Origin: JBQTGK01 sp052400665
GTDB lineage: Bacteria; Bacteroidota; Bacteroidia; Bacteroidales; Marinifilaceae
Strand: one strand, 5' to 3'
DNA length: 64,000 nt
Assembly: GCA_052400665.1 (NCBI GenBank)
Contig: JBQTGK010000015.1
The notes beneath the pieces were generated by a model, which worked only from the letters and a program-made list of their open reading frames with translations, did no database searches and was not told where the DNA came from. Shown one piece after another: positions 53,701 through 62,501 of the stretch (position 1 is its first letter; each line of letters opens with the position of its first letter). Made by a program: the position numbers and the translations under genes.

Positions 53701-53964
53701 TCTATCTCCAACTGCAACTTCTTGAGAAACCATTCCAACAAAACTAAACATCAAAACATCAGATGCTTCAGCTTCTATGTAATACTTTCCATCAATGTCA
53801 GTACTAGCCCCTACGGTAGTACCTTGAATAACAACAGATACTCCAGGCATTCCCAGACCATCATCAGCACTGGTTACAACACCAGTTATCTGTTTGCTTT
53901 GCGCGTTTACCACTTGTATTCCCATAAAAATTAGAAATACAAATAGTCCAATCATTTTTTTCAT
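50707..53964 (-). CDS. SusC/RagA TonB-linked outer-membrane protein
   Basis: A 1085-residue TonB-dependent transporter that pairs with the SusD-like lipoprotein downstream. Order: signal peptide (IGLFVFLIFMGIQVVNAQ), carboxypeptidase-like domain (about 25-105, with GLGMPGVSVVIQGTTVGAST), the TonB-box-like DEVIVTALGVTREKKALGY, plug domain (about 120-245, SDALSALSGKVSGVQVSSSS; GPAAAIYGSRASNGVIIINT) and a 22-strand barrel ending FQLGF. A leader of nearly 500 bp precedes it. No sigma/anti-sigma pair is adjacent, so its regulator lies elsewhere. Confidence 0.96.
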   Translation of the reverse strand: MKKMIGLFVFLIFMGIQVVNAQSKQITGVVTSADDGLGMPGVSVVIQGTTVGASTDIDGKYYIEAEASDVLMFSFVGMVSQEVAVGDRAVINVVMETESIGVDEVIVTALGVTREKKALGYAVQEVGGDDLNKVKQSDALSALSGKVSGVQVSSSSNFSGSKRILIRGANSIFGQNQPLIVLDGIPMDNSNFNSTSAQAGFGGVDYGNMLNDINPDDIESMSVLKGPAAAIYGSRASNGVIIINTKRAKAGKDDIKVDFSSSVTIDKVADLPDLQRSYGGGSYFSDASGGVNGFEQVNIDGSTYSVPQYAVDESWGPAYDESLKVLHWDAFDKESFPDQYLKPRAWVAPKEDVEDFFQTGVSYVNSLSVARTGKEYGVRFSYTNTHNEGIVPNSKYDKHNFSVSGNTKFLDKFNVNAAINYVRSETMGRPTFGYDDNSFSQKFFQWGQRQLDMGHLKNYKNSDGSQRTWNRQSWDNSTPKYADNPYWIVYENYTDDERDRFYGNVSVDYEILEGLKAKLSVYGDTYTFINRERIAVGSQSTSSYYEAKRNNSEYNYEFTLSYAKRFNEDFNITAMIGGNSRIEKYDLLRGQTSGGLVVPGIYNLKNSAGNVSVNDYSSKKKVNSVFGSASFGYKNLWFVDVTARNDWSSTLPASENSYFYPSVSSSFVFSELIEDATWLDYGKFRLGWAQVGNDTSPYNVIATYEANIDGPFQGSPRYSTQEEKLNEGLKPEKTTSYEVGMELSFFRNRLGLDATYFNNVTKDQIIPLDVSAATGFDSKYINAGEMENNGFEFTLKGTPVQTADFSWDININYSKVNNELTELYPGIDALDIQRAPFSGAYLRASVGDTYGMLWGYDFIFDNQGNKVVGSDGQYLRTDRLQPIGSVLPDYNMGIRNSFTYKNFDFGFLFDIQKGGKFYSLTHNWGTYSGMLGATAQINDKGVNIRESVANNGGIKIDGVTGTVTFDADGNYAVSNTSPNETYVSGSSWAGRHYHGAGGPSAQNIFDADYIKLREVTLGYNFPKSLIGPFRSLRVAVYAKNIWTGGLDKDGFDPESAVGGSGNIQGIEGGFSPNTKSYGFNFQLGF

Positions 53965-54500
53965 AAAAAATCTTTTTAGTTAGTAATTAAGTAAAGATGC
54001 AAAATGGTTAATGGTAATTCTAAAGTATAAAAATAGCATTTTATCAGCTTTTAACAAAAATTAACAACTTTTTCTCAGTTCAAGACTTCATGACTTTTAT
54101 CATGTTTACGGGGTTGTAGTGAGATTTTCGATACTTTTTTAATAAACTTAATTCATATATATATTCACAATTAAGTCTTAGTTATCAACACTCTAGGATT
54201 TACTAAATACATTTACTTTTTTTTGTTAAAAAAAAGATAAGTTTCATTAATTTTATATAAAGAAAAAAATCTTTATATAACCCATAAATTACAATTTTAC
54301 ACACTCACCCCTTCAATTTCCCCTTACCATTTTAAAAAAAAAAAGTATTTAAAACACAACCCCAAAATTAACCTAGCACACACAATAAAATACACTTAAA
54401 ATCATATTACACTTATTTATTTAATACGCATCATTTTTTCCAATTAAGATTCACAATCCATCTGTTGAATTTATTACATTTGATAAAAATTAAAACGAGA
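53965..54500. other. Divergent intergenic region susC-pepD
   Basis: A 536-bp AT-rich region holding the promoters of both genes. TACATTTG at 54475-54482 serves pepD. A possible minus-strand TAATTTTG is at 54363-54370, but without a convincing -33 box. No small gene or repeat family is seen. Confidence 0.5.
54475..54482 (+). promoter_or_regulatory. -7 box of pepD
   Basis: TACATTTG, 18 bp before the ATG at 54501. It lies inside the longer frame that opens at a TTG at 54465, which argues for the later start. Confidence 0.5.
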
Positions 54501-55964
54501 ATGAAAAAAATACTTAGCAACTTACAACCTTCGGAAGTTTGGAATCATTTTGAAGATATTTGTCAAATACCCAGACCATCGAAAAAAGAGGAAAAAATAA
54601 TTGAGTTTTTAATAAATTTTGGAAAAAAACTCAATTTGGAAACTAAAAGAGATGATATTGGTAATGTATTAATTAAAAAACCTGCTACTACCGGAAAAGA
54701 AAATCTAAAAACTGTAGTTCTTCAATCTCACATGGATATGGTTTGTGAGAAAAATAAAGATACAGAACACAATTTTGATACAGATCCTATTGTCCCATGG
54801 ATTGATAATGGATGGGTTAAAGCAAAAGGAACTACTCTTGGTGCAGATGATGGCATTGGAATGGCTGCTGAAATGGCATTACTTAGCTCTACAAATATCG
54901 AACATGGCCCAATAGAATGCCTTTTTACTGTTGATGAAGAAACAGGCTTATCTGGCGCATTTGCTCTTCAACCAGGCTTTTTTGACGGAAGTATTCTTTT
55001 AAATCTCGACTCGGAAGATGAAGGAGAGTTATTTATTGGTTGTGCTGGAGGAATAGATACTTTGGCTAGCATGGAATACAATAAAGAAGAAGTTCCAGAA
55101 GGACATTTTGCTATAAAAATAGAAGTTAACGGATTACAAGGTGGTCATTCTGGCGATGAAATAAATAAAGGACGAGGCAATTCAAATAAAATTCTGAATA
55201 GATTTCTTTGGCAAATTAATAAAAAATACGATGTTCGATTAAGCAACTTTGATGGTGGGAATCTTAGAAATGCAATTCCCCGGGAAGCAAGTGCAATAAT
55301 TACCATCCCATCGAAATTTAAAGAAAATGTACGTGTCGATTTTAATATCTATGCTGCAGAAATGGAACATATCTGGGAAATCAATGAGCCAAAACTAAAA
55401 TTACATCTTGAATCAACCGATCAGCCAGAATTTGTGATCGACAAATTAAGTTCTGATAATCTTTTAAATGCAATTTACGCCTGCCCTCATGGAGTATTTT
55501 CTATGAGCTCAAGAATGCCAGGTATGGTTGAAACTTCTTCCAATTTAGCATCTGTTAAATTTAAGGGTAGCAATAAAATAATTATAACAACATCACAAAG
55601 GAGTGACGAGGACAGCGAAAAATATAATATTGCTCAAATGGTTGCGAGTACATTATCTTTGGCTGGTGCAAAAATAGAACACTCCGATGGTTATCCTGGA
55701 TGGGCACCTAATCCTAATTCAGAAATCCTTACCACTGCGGTAAATTCTTATAAAAAACTATTTGGGAACGAACCAATTGTAAGATCTATACATGCGGGTT
55801 TAGAATGTGGCTTATTTCTTGAAAAATACCCTAACATGGATATGATATCATTCGGTCCTACCTTAAGGGATGTTCATTCACCTGATGAAAGAATAAATAT
55901 TGAAACCGTTGAAAAATTTTGGAAGCATCTTATTGATGTACTTAAAAATGTACCAACTGTCTAA
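54501..55964 (+). CDS. pepD: Cytosolic beta-alanyl/aminoacyl-histidine dipeptidase (M20)
   Basis: A 487-residue zinc metallopeptidase of the PepD group that cleaves dipeptides of broad specificity. It has VWNHFEDICQIPRPSKKEE at the start, the first zinc site QSHMDMVCEK, the bridging Asp in TLGADDGIGMAAEM, the catalytic Glu pair in FTVDEETGLSGA and LNLDSEDEGELFIGCAGG. A conserved IHAGLECGLF and a SFGPTLRDVHSPDERI end follow. The ATG at 54501 starts MKKILSNLQPSEVW and fits both the family and the promoter. A terminator follows. Confidence 0.95.
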   Translation: MKKILSNLQPSEVWNHFEDICQIPRPSKKEEKIIEFLINFGKKLNLETKRDDIGNVLIKKPATTGKENLKTVVLQSHMDMVCEKNKDTEHNFDTDPIVPWIDNGWVKAKGTTLGADDGIGMAAEMALLSSTNIEHGPIECLFTVDEETGLSGAFALQPGFFDGSILLNLDSEDEGELFIGCAGGIDTLASMEYNKEEVPEGHFAIKIEVNGLQGGHSGDEINKGRGNSNKILNRFLWQINKKYDVRLSNFDGGNLRNAIPREASAIITIPSKFKENVRVDFNIYAAEMEHIWEINEPKLKLHLESTDQPEFVIDKLSSDNLLNAIYACPHGVFSMSSRMPGMVETSSNLASVKFKGSNKIIITTSQRSDEDSEKYNIAQMVASTLSLAGAKIEHSDGYPGWAPNPNSEILTTAVNSYKKLFGNEPIVRSIHAGLECGLFLEKYPNMDMISFGPTLRDVHSPDERINIETVEKFWKHLIDVLKNVPTV

Positions 55965-55985
55965 TATAATTCTAAAATAAATGAG

Positions 55986-56017
55986 ATGCGATTCAAAAAT
56001 GAATCGCATTTTTTTAA
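55986..56017 (+). terminator. Terminator of pepD
   Basis: Perfect stem ATGCGATTCA/TGAATCGCAT, loop AAAA, then a T run. Confidence 0.92.
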
Positions 56018-56121
56018 TTGTTTAATGTACAAAAAGTGGCCGTTTAAGAAATAATACTGGTCTTTAATCATCATATTAAAATATACAAATTTATAAGCTA
56101 GTAAACTCTTAATTTTTACTT

Positions 56122-56150
56122 TTTGTTTACTCATAAAAACCGTAATATTG
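56122..56150 (+). promoter_or_regulatory. Promoter of the HD-domain gene
   Basis: TTTG (56122-56125), 17 nt, TAATATTG (56143-56150), one mismatch to TAnnTTTG. It supports a start at the GTG at 56174. Confidence 0.4.
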
Positions 56151-56173
56151 TATGCTATTTTAATACAAAAACA

Positions 56174-56953
56174 GTGAATCAGGAAATTTACGAAAACATA
56201 AAGTTATGGTTCGGTTCATATACCGAAAGCATATCGAGTGAATCTGAAGAAATTCAGCTAAATTTAGATCTTAAAAAAAATCATTCATTTAATACTGCTG
56301 AGATTATTGAAGATCTCGCAAAAACGATTGATTTATCTGAATCTGATATTCTAATTGCTAAAACAGCCGCACTGTTGCATGACATTGGACGATTTGAACA
56401 ACTAATCAATTTTGAAACTTTTTCGGATACTGAACAGGCTAACCATATTAATCTAGGTATTAATACTATTGAATCGAATTCTGTTTTGGATGGTATAAAC
56501 GAAGAATCGAAAGAAATAATTCTTGAATGTATTCGCCAACATCAGATAACAGAGCTGCCTAAATCTATCGATGAAAATAAATTGGTATTTGTGCAACTAC
56601 TCAGAGATGCTGACAGAATTGATATTTTAAATATTGTTTCGAAATATTATTCTGACTGTAAACCTGGCGATAACAAAAGGCTTGAAATGGAACTTGCAGA
56701 TAAACCTGACATTTCGAAAAAAGTTTTCAAAAGAATTATTGATGAAAAATCAGCCGACTATAAAGATGTTTTAACATTAAACGACTTAAAGCTTCAGCAA
56801 ATGTCGTGGATATACGATTTTAAGCTAAAACAAAGCTTTCGAATTGTTAGTAAAAAAACTTACTTAAAACGTATTTTTGATACACTCCCAAAAACAGATT
56901 CGGTTATTGACATGTACCGCCAAATGAAAATATATCTGGAAAATAACTTATAA
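56174..56953 (+). CDS. HD-domain phosphohydrolase
   Basis: A protein of about 259 residues with an HD domain: the His of NHSF, the HD pair in AALLHDIGRFEQL, and later the His of IRQHQITEL and the Asp of LLRDADRIDIL, the metal ligands of the superfamily. No membrane segment is present, so it is cytoplasmic. The start is a GTG at 56174 (VNQEIYENIKLWF); the frame opens upstream to a TTG at 56123, but a promoter lies there. The likely substrate is a nucleotide or small phosphate ester, not identifiable. It may be cotranscribed with the BFD-like gene 100 bp downstream. Confidence 0.85.
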   Translation: MNQEIYENIKLWFGSYTESISSESEEIQLNLDLKKNHSFNTAEIIEDLAKTIDLSESDILIAKTAALLHDIGRFEQLINFETFSDTEQANHINLGINTIESNSVLDGINEESKEIILECIRQHQITELPKSIDENKLVFVQLLRDADRIDILNIVSKYYSDCKPGDNKRLEMELADKPDISKKVFKRIIDEKSADYKDVLTLNDLKLQQMSWIYDFKLKQSFRIVSKKTYLKRIFDTLPKTDSVIDMYRQMKIYLENNL

Positions 56954-57056
56954 TTGCTTTATTTAGATTTATTAAAAATAATATTGTTTTTTCTTCTATT
57001 TTAAAAAGAAGATTATTTATATTTACTGCGGTTATTAAGATTAAATATAGATAAAT

Positions 57057-57275
57057 ATGAGAGATATTGTTTGCAACTGCCAAATGGTTGACAGAAATAC
57101 CATAAATAAAGCAATTCACGAAAAAAATGCTACTAGCATTGAAGAAATCAGAAGATATACTGGAGCCAACACTGGTTGCGGAAAATGTATGCCTTACATC
57201 AATAGCATATTAGATTCTGAAGTCCCAAAAGTTGTGCAAAAAGAAAAATCGCAAAGAAAATTTAAATTGTGGTAA
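57057..57275 (+). CDS. BFD-like [2Fe-2S]-binding protein
   Basis: A 72-residue protein with four cysteines in the BFD arrangement: C6 and C8 (VCNCQMVD), then C41 and C44 (TGANTGCGKCMPYI). Such domains carry a [2Fe-2S] cluster and serve in electron transfer, for example to bacterioferritin. The basic tail (KEKSQRKFKLW) is extra. No bacterioferritin gene is next to it. A strong hairpin follows the stop. Confidence 0.9.
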   Translation: MRDIVCNCQMVDRNTINKAIHEKNATSIEEIRRYTGANTGCGKCMPYINSILDSEVPKVVQKEKSQRKFKLW

Positions 57276-57280
57276 AGAAA

Positions 57281-57315
57281 AAAAGAGCTTCGAAATTTTC
57301 GAAGCTCTTTTTTTA
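57281..57315. terminator. Bidirectional terminator between the BFD-like gene and citF
   Basis: Stem AAAGAGCTTCGAA/TTCGAAGCTCTTT with T runs on both strands; it overlaps the last bases of citF. Confidence 0.9.
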
Positions 57316-58869
57316 TTCAGAAACCTGATATACAGAATCCAGAATAGTCCCATCTACCCATTTTATGACTGCAATTATATTTGAAGTAGTTTCAATTTTT
57401 TCTGGCACTCCACAAATATTTTCAGCTTCAAATTTAAGCTCTTTTAATGTTTTTATGGGTAAGTCACTATCCCTTAATTTTTCTATTAAATCTTTACGCA
57501 AGGGGTTTATAGCAATTCCTCTCTCTGTAACAATAACATCTATTAATTCACCAGGTCCGCACAATGTAGTTACCTTATCACGAATTATCGGAATACGGTT
57601 TCGAAACAATGGAATCGGCAAAATAACAGTTTTCCCAAACAAACAATTTTGCCAACCTCCTATTCCATGCAAAAGATATCCATCGGAGTGAGTTACCACA
57701 TTCGCATTAAAATCTAAATCTACTTCTGTAGCTCCTAATATTACCACATCAATTATTCCGGCAAAATTTCCTTTACCATGATAATTATAACTGGTAAAAG
57801 GACTGGTCCACACATGATTTGCATTCTCCCTCATAGATCTCACACCTTCCAAATCGAAAGTTTGACCATCCAAAATGTAGTCCACCTGGCCATCTTCCAG
57901 CATTTTTACGAGATACTTATTACTTCCACCTCTTGCAAAACGTGCTTTAACACTCTTCTCTTTCATTATCTGAGAAAAATAATTAGCAATAGCCAGTGAA
58001 GTACCTCCCGCTCCTGCCTGGAAAGAAAATCCATTCTTAATTAAACCTGCCTGATCGCAAAACTTAGCCGTTAAATCAGCAATGTATAATCGATCCGGAC
58101 TCTTGGTGATTTTTGTTGTGCCAGAAACAATTTTCTCCGGAATACCAATTTGCTCCATCTCAACTGTATAGTCAACAAAATTCCCTTGTATTTGCCATGG
58201 AACGCATGGGAAAGGAATCATATTATCGGTAACAAGAATAACCTTATCGGCATATTGCGAATCGGCTAGTGCAAAACCCAATAGACCAGAAGCAGACGGC
58301 CCTTCTAATCCGTTTGCATTCCCAAAACAATCGGCACAGGAAGCCCCAATAACTGCAATATCAATCTTTACTTCTCCATCTTGAATGGCCTGATATCTAC
58401 CACCATGAGAACGCAAGACTGCTGTTCGTTTCATTTTCCCCTGAGAACAGAACCTACCCAACGGACCATTCATACTACCTTCAATTCCTAAAATGGTACC
58501 ATCTTCGAGGTATTTTATTAGATGCTCGTGACATGGAAAAGAAGCGGAAGGAAACCAAATTAAATCTTTCACTCCTAGATCATGAGCAATATCAAAAACC
58601 TGATTCGCAAGCAAATCTCCATTTCGAAAATGATGGTGCGTAGAAATTGTAATACCATCCCTTAAACCAGCTTTAAGAAGTGCTTCCTTTAAACTTTTCA
58701 CTTGTTTATTTCCATCGAGTGAGAAATTACTATTCGAGGATATTTTTGAATTATACTTCGATTGTTCAGGTTTGTACTTACCTACCCCTTGAAATGGAAT
58801 AGCTTTTTCTCCATTAATAAAAAGAGGAACCATTCTGCCAACAGCATTCTTAATCATTTTTTGAGTCAT
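57313..58869 (-). CDS. citF: Citrate lyase alpha subunit (citrate CoA-transferase)
   Basis: A 518-residue subunit that exchanges acetyl for citryl on the acyl carrier domain, the first step of citrate cleavage to acetate and oxaloacetate. Marks are GITISTHHHFRNGDLL, WFPSASFPCHEHL, IEGSMNGPLGRF, GASCADCFGNANG, FSFQAGAGGTSLAIA and TSPFTSYNYHGKGNF. The ATG at 58869 starts MTQKMIKNAVGRMVP, which fits the family; the frame opens upstream to a TTG. It overlaps the end of the CitD-CitE fusion gene by 20 bp, so the two are one operon. No citC, citX or citG is visible here. Confidence 0.95.
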   Translation of the reverse strand: MTQKMIKNAVGRMVPLFINGEKAIPFQGVGKYKPEQSKYNSKISSNSNFSLDGNKQVKSLKEALLKAGLRDGITISTHHHFRNGDLLANQVFDIAHDLGVKDLIWFPSASFPCHEHLIKYLEDGTILGIEGSMNGPLGRFCSQGKMKRTAVLRSHGGRYQAIQDGEVKIDIAVIGASCADCFGNANGLEGPSASGLLGFALADSQYADKVILVTDNMIPFPCVPWQIQGNFVDYTVEMEQIGIPEKIVSGTTKITKSPDRLYIADLTAKFCDQAGLIKNGFSFQAGAGGTSLAIANYFSQIMKEKSVKARFARGGSNKYLVKMLEDGQVDYILDGQTFDLEGVRSMRENANHVWTSPFTSYNYHGKGNFAGIIDVVILGATEVDLDFNANVVTHSDGYLLHGIGGWQNCLFGKTVILPIPLFRNRIPIIRDKVTTLCGPGELIDVIVTERGIAINPLRKDLIEKLRDSDLPIKTLKELKFEAENICGVPEKIETTSNIIAVIKWVDGTILDSVYQVSE

Positions 58870-60085
58870 AAGTCTCCCTCCAATTTTTAGGTGCAATTCC
58901 TAATCGAATAGCTAATTCCAAAATCTTTAGCTGTCGCTTTACAACGGGTGGATCTATCATTTTGCTTCCCAGCGAAACAATACTTAATCCTTTTTTCTGG
59001 GCTTTATAGTAGGCATTAACTATTTTCATAGCCTTGCATATTTCATTATTATTTGGAGCGAAATTTTCATGTATAACCTTTATTTGCCGTGGGTGAATAC
59101 ATCCCATACCTTTAAAGCCCAATGCTTTCGACACTTTCACATTTTTGGCAAGAGCTACCATATCTTCTACATCAGAAAAAACAGAATCAATTGCCTGAAT
59201 ATTGGCAGCATTACAAGCATTTACAATTCTTATTCTTGCATAAAGCGACTCATCGCCTGTATAGGTTCTTTGCACTCCGATATCGGCAGTAAAATCTTCT
59301 AATCCTATTGCCATCGCAACAATATTACTGGAAGCTTTTGCAATATCAAATGCATTTTCGACTCCTAAAGCACTTTCAATAATTGGCATTAAGAAAATAT
59401 CATTACTGATATTATTATCCTCTTTTAATTGCCTGATTTTTGCATCTATTTTGACAAGTTCCTTTTGACTTTCACATTTTGGAATAAGAATAAGCTGAAC
59501 AGAATGAGGAACAATAAAGTTTAAATCTTCCATGCCTAACTCCCCCTGATTAATTCTAACCATTCTTTCAGCACCATAAAAGTTTTGTGATCGCAAAGCA
59601 TTTCTAACTACAAAACGGGCTTCCTGTTTTTTTTCAAGAGCTACCGCATCCTCCAAATCTAAAATAATTCCGTTCGGTTTATGCAAGCCTGCGTTAATCA
59701 TCATGTAAGGGATATTTCCTGGTAAGTAAAGCCTGGACATTCTGAAACGCTCTCTATCGGTAGCTATATCTGTTCGAGAGATACAATCTAATAAATAATC
59801 TTTAGTAGAAGTAATTACCTGTTTAATTGCAGCTTCAATTCTGGCAGCAAGAACATATTCCAATGCTCCATTATCCCAAATTTTAACTAAAGCATGCTGT
59901 ACCGAAAAATAGCTAGCCATTTTTCTAACTAAATCATTAATAGAATTATTATAAAATGCTTTTACTTTAGAATGAAGTTCGAGATCTATTCCTCCTGAAT
60001 TACAAATTTCTATTTGAACTTTGCAGTCTCCTTTCATTTTGGAATCGAAATTCCCGGCCACTCCAACTTTTAATTTTGGATACAT
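58850..60085 (-). CDS. Fused citrate lyase acyl-carrier (CitD) and beta (CitE) subunits
   Basis: A 411-residue fusion. Residues about 1-95 match CitD: VAGNFDSKMKGD places Ser15 where CitD carries its phosphoribosyl-dephospho-CoA group, followed by GGIDLELHSKV and IWDNGALEYVLAARIEAAI. Residues about 110-400 match CitE, the citryl lyase of the HpcH/HpaI fold: RMSRLYLPGNIPYM, GIILDLEDAVALEKK, NGAERMVRIN-type YGAERMVRIN, PIIESALGVENAF, AMAIGLEDFTADIG and GFKGMGCIHPRQI. In classical operons these are separate genes. It is followed by citF in the same operon. A decarboxylase operon that could remove the oxaloacetate lies just upstream. Confidence 0.92.
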   Translation of the reverse strand: MYPKLKVGVAGNFDSKMKGDCKVQIEICNSGGIDLELHSKVKAFYNNSINDLVRKMASYFSVQHALVKIWDNGALEYVLAARIEAAIKQVITSTKDYLLDCISRTDIATDRERFRMSRLYLPGNIPYMMINAGLHKPNGIILDLEDAVALEKKQEARFVVRNALRSQNFYGAERMVRINQGELGMEDLNFIVPHSVQLILIPKCESQKELVKIDAKIRQLKEDNNISNDIFLMPIIESALGVENAFDIAKASSNIVAMAIGLEDFTADIGVQRTYTGDESLYARIRIVNACNAANIQAIDSVFSDVEDMVALAKNVKVSKALGFKGMGCIHPRQIKVIHENFAPNNNEICKAMKIVNAYYKAQKKGLSIVSLGSKMIDPPVVKRQLKILELAIRLGIAPKNWRETYDSKND

Positions 60086-60244
60086 AAATTCAGAATTTTA
60101 AGGCCCTACAAAACAAGAAAAAGGAGAAACGAAAAATTAACTAATTTCCCCGCTCCTCCCATTAAAACCATTTACATCTAATAATTAGTTAGTATAAATA
60201 TAACATTTTCAAACACATGAAACAATTATATTATTTTTCGATAA

Positions 60245-60282
60245 AACAAAAAAAGGATTGTCGATAAGAGACAATCCTTTTT
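60245..60282 (-). terminator. Terminator of the decarboxylase operon
   Basis: On the minus strand stem AAGGATTGTC/GACAATCCTT then TTTTTTT, 20 bp after the beta-subunit stop. Confidence 0.9.
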
Positions 60283-60302
60283 AATATCATAATGATGTAT
60301 CT

Positions 60303-61937
60303 CTACATCAGGAAACTCAATAAAATACCTGCTCCAACAGCAGATCCAATTACTCCAGATACATTAGGAGCCATAGCATGCATTAGCAAGTGATTTGAAG
60401 GATCATTTTGTAATCCCATATTTTGCACAACCCTTGCACTATCGGGAACAGCAGATACACCCGCTGCACCAACCATTGGATTAATGGGTCGATCTTTTGG
60501 AGAACACCAATTCATTACCTTAGCAAAAATTACACCTCCAGCTGTTGCAACAACAAAAGACGCAGCACCTAACACAAAGATTAAAATAGAATCCTTTGTT
60601 AAAAATACATCAGCCTGTGTCGATGCTCCAACTGTAACTCCTAATAAAATGGTAATTGTATTGATTAATGCGTTACTTGCAGTATCAGCCAAACGGGCAG
60701 TTACGGTAGATTCTTTAAGTAAATTACCAAAGAATAACATTCCTAACAATGGTAATGCTGTTGGTGAAATATAGGCTGTTAATAATAAGCCAACAATAGG
60801 GAAGATTATTTTTTCAAGTCGAGTAACCGCCCTTGGTGGTTTCATCTTAATTTTTCTTTCCTTTTTAGTCGTTAACAAGTTAATAATTGGAGGCTGAATA
60901 ACAGGAACCAATGCCATATAGGAATAAGCTGCAATTGCAATGGGACCAATCAGGTTTTTCACCGTCTCACCATTAGCCATCACATTCATACCATTTGCCA
61001 ATTTTGAAGAAAGGAAAATAGCTGTAGGACCATCAGCTCCACCAATAATACCAATTGCTCCAGCTTCTGGTGGGGCAAATCCTAATGCCAAAGCACCAAG
61101 AAAAGTAGCAAAAATACCAATTTGAGCCGCAGCTCCAAGTATCATCAGTCTAGGGTTACTAATCAATGAAGAAAAGTCGGTCATAGCACCTATTCCCAGA
61201 AATATTAATGGAGGATACCATCCATTTACAACTCCAGAATAAAGTATATTCATTACTGATCCTGGTTCATAAATACCTAATTTCAAATTAAAATCGACAG
61301 CCTGAAACATTGGAATATTACCAATAATTATACCCGTTCCAATTGGAATAAGTAGTAAAGGCTCGTAATCATATTTAATGGCAAGGAAAATAAATACTAA
61401 ACCTATTAAAATCATTAATAAGTGACCGCCTGTAACATTTGCAAATCCAGTAAATTCATAAAAATTCTTCAATCCTACAATCGCTCCTGAATTATGCTCA
61501 CAATCAAGAACAGAATTCCCAAAATTCAACACATCGCCTTCTAATTTAGCAACACGCTTACCAAGATCGATAATTTCTGTAGTAGTAAGATACGCATTCG
61601 ATCCCGAGTTTGGATCAATATTTTTATGTAAGTGAGTTACTTTTTTAGGATTAAAAATCATTGTCAATTCATCACCATTCATCAACCAATGACCCGTAAA
61701 TCGTTGCTTAACCGAGTCCATTGTAAAAGACAAATCTTTCTTGAACTCAATTGTTTTGTATCGTTTTACTGTGGTGTTTGATACACCAATAGGATTTGGA
61801 ACATAACCATCGGTATGATTAATCCACTTCCCTGTTGTTAGTTTTGCTGCGGCATCTGTATGATTCTGAGCAAAAGAGCTAAAGCCTAGCCCCAGTACAA
61901 AAATCATTAAAAACACCAATTTATATAGTTTTCTCAT
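60303..61937 (-). CDS. Na+-translocating decarboxylase beta subunit with extra N-terminal domain
   Basis: A 544-residue protein of the OadB/MmdB/GcdB family. It decarboxylates carboxybiotin and pumps Na+ out across the inner membrane. The C-terminal 375 residues are the usual polytopic part: GIGAMTDFSSLISNPRLM, the GAIGIIGGADGPTAIF sodium-site region and NPMVGAAGVSAVPDSARVVQ. The N-terminal 165 residues are unusual. A signal peptide (VFLMIFVLGLGFSSFAQ) is followed by a lipocalin-like stretch (LTTGKWINHTDGYV, YKTIEFKKDLSFTM, FTGHWLMNGDELTMIF), which would face the periplasm. It is the last gene of the operon. Whether the complex uses oxaloacetate or methylmalonyl-CoA is not settled by this subunit. 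Confidence 0.93.
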   Translation of the reverse strand: MRKLYKLVFLMIFVLGLGFSSFAQNHTDAAAKLTTGKWINHTDGYVPNPIGVSNTTVKRYKTIEFKKDLSFTMDSVKQRFTGHWLMNGDELTMIFNPKKVTHLHKNIDPNSGSNAYLTTTEIIDLGKRVAKLEGDVLNFGNSVLDCEHNSGAIVGLKNFYEFTGFANVTGGHLLMILIGLVFIFLAIKYDYEPLLLIPIGTGIIIGNIPMFQAVDFNLKLGIYEPGSVMNILYSGVVNGWYPPLIFLGIGAMTDFSSLISNPRLMILGAAAQIGIFATFLGALALGFAPPEAGAIGIIGGADGPTAIFLSSKLANGMNVMANGETVKNLIGPIAIAAYSYMALVPVIQPPIINLLTTKKERKIKMKPPRAVTRLEKIIFPIVGLLLTAYISPTALPLLGMLFFGNLLKESTVTARLADTASNALINTITILLGVTVGASTQADVFLTKDSILIFVLGAASFVVATAGGVIFAKVMNWCSPKDRPINPMVGAAGVSAVPDSARVVQNMGLQNDPSNHLLMHAMAPNVSGVIGSAVGAGILLSFLM

Positions 61938-62072
61938 TGTGTTATTTACATGTTTAATGATTAATGAGTAGTGCTTAATTAATTAGAACATATTTGAGGG
62001 GTAATATTCAATTATCTTATATTTACCCTTAAGTTCTTTCTAATCAAACATTCTTCATTAAACAATGGTCAT

Positions 62073-62495
62073 TTATGAAATTTCCACTAGAACATCATCT
62101 TGAAGTACACTATCACCAACTGCTACCTTAATAGCTTTAACGGTACCTCCTTTTTCTGCCATAACATTATTTTCCATCTTCATTGCTTCCATCACCAATA
62201 AAGTATCTCCTGGGTTAATGGAATCACCAACTGCAACATTGATTTTAATAATGCTACCAGGAAGAGGTGCTTTAACAACTACAGCTCCAGCTCCGCCTTT
62301 TTGAATTTTACCTTCACCTGGCTTATTAACAACAGCTTTGCGAACTAATCTTGGAGTTTTAGATGCTTTCTCTTCAACATGCACATCAACATCATAACTC
62401 GTTCCGTTTACTTCAATTTTGGCATTCGATCCTTGAAAATCCTTGATTTCCACATCGTATTCCTGCCCTCTTATTGTAAATTTGAACTTCTTCAT
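62073..62495 (-). CDS. Biotin carrier subunit of the decarboxylase
   Basis: A 140-residue biotinyl protein. The C-terminal biotinyl domain (about 70-140) has the EAMKMEN motif whose Lys is biotinylated, and VVKAPLPGSIIKINVAVGDS. A proline/alanine-poor linker (about 55-75) and an N-terminal beta region (FKFTIRGQEYDVEIKDFQGS) precede it, as in the gamma subunit of methylmalonyl-CoA decarboxylase and in stand-alone carriers of Bacteroidota. It carries CO2 from the carboxyltransferase to the beta subunit. It lies 6 bp after the OadG-like gene. Confidence 0.95.
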   Translation of the reverse strand: MKKFKFTIRGQEYDVEIKDFQGSNAKIEVNGTSYDVDVHVEEKASKTPRLVRKAVVNKPGEGKIQKGGAGAVVVKAPLPGSIIKINVAVGDSINPGDTLLVMEAMKMENNVMAEKGGTVKAIKVAVGDSVLQDDVLVEIS

Positions 62496-62501
62496 TTTTG
62501 C

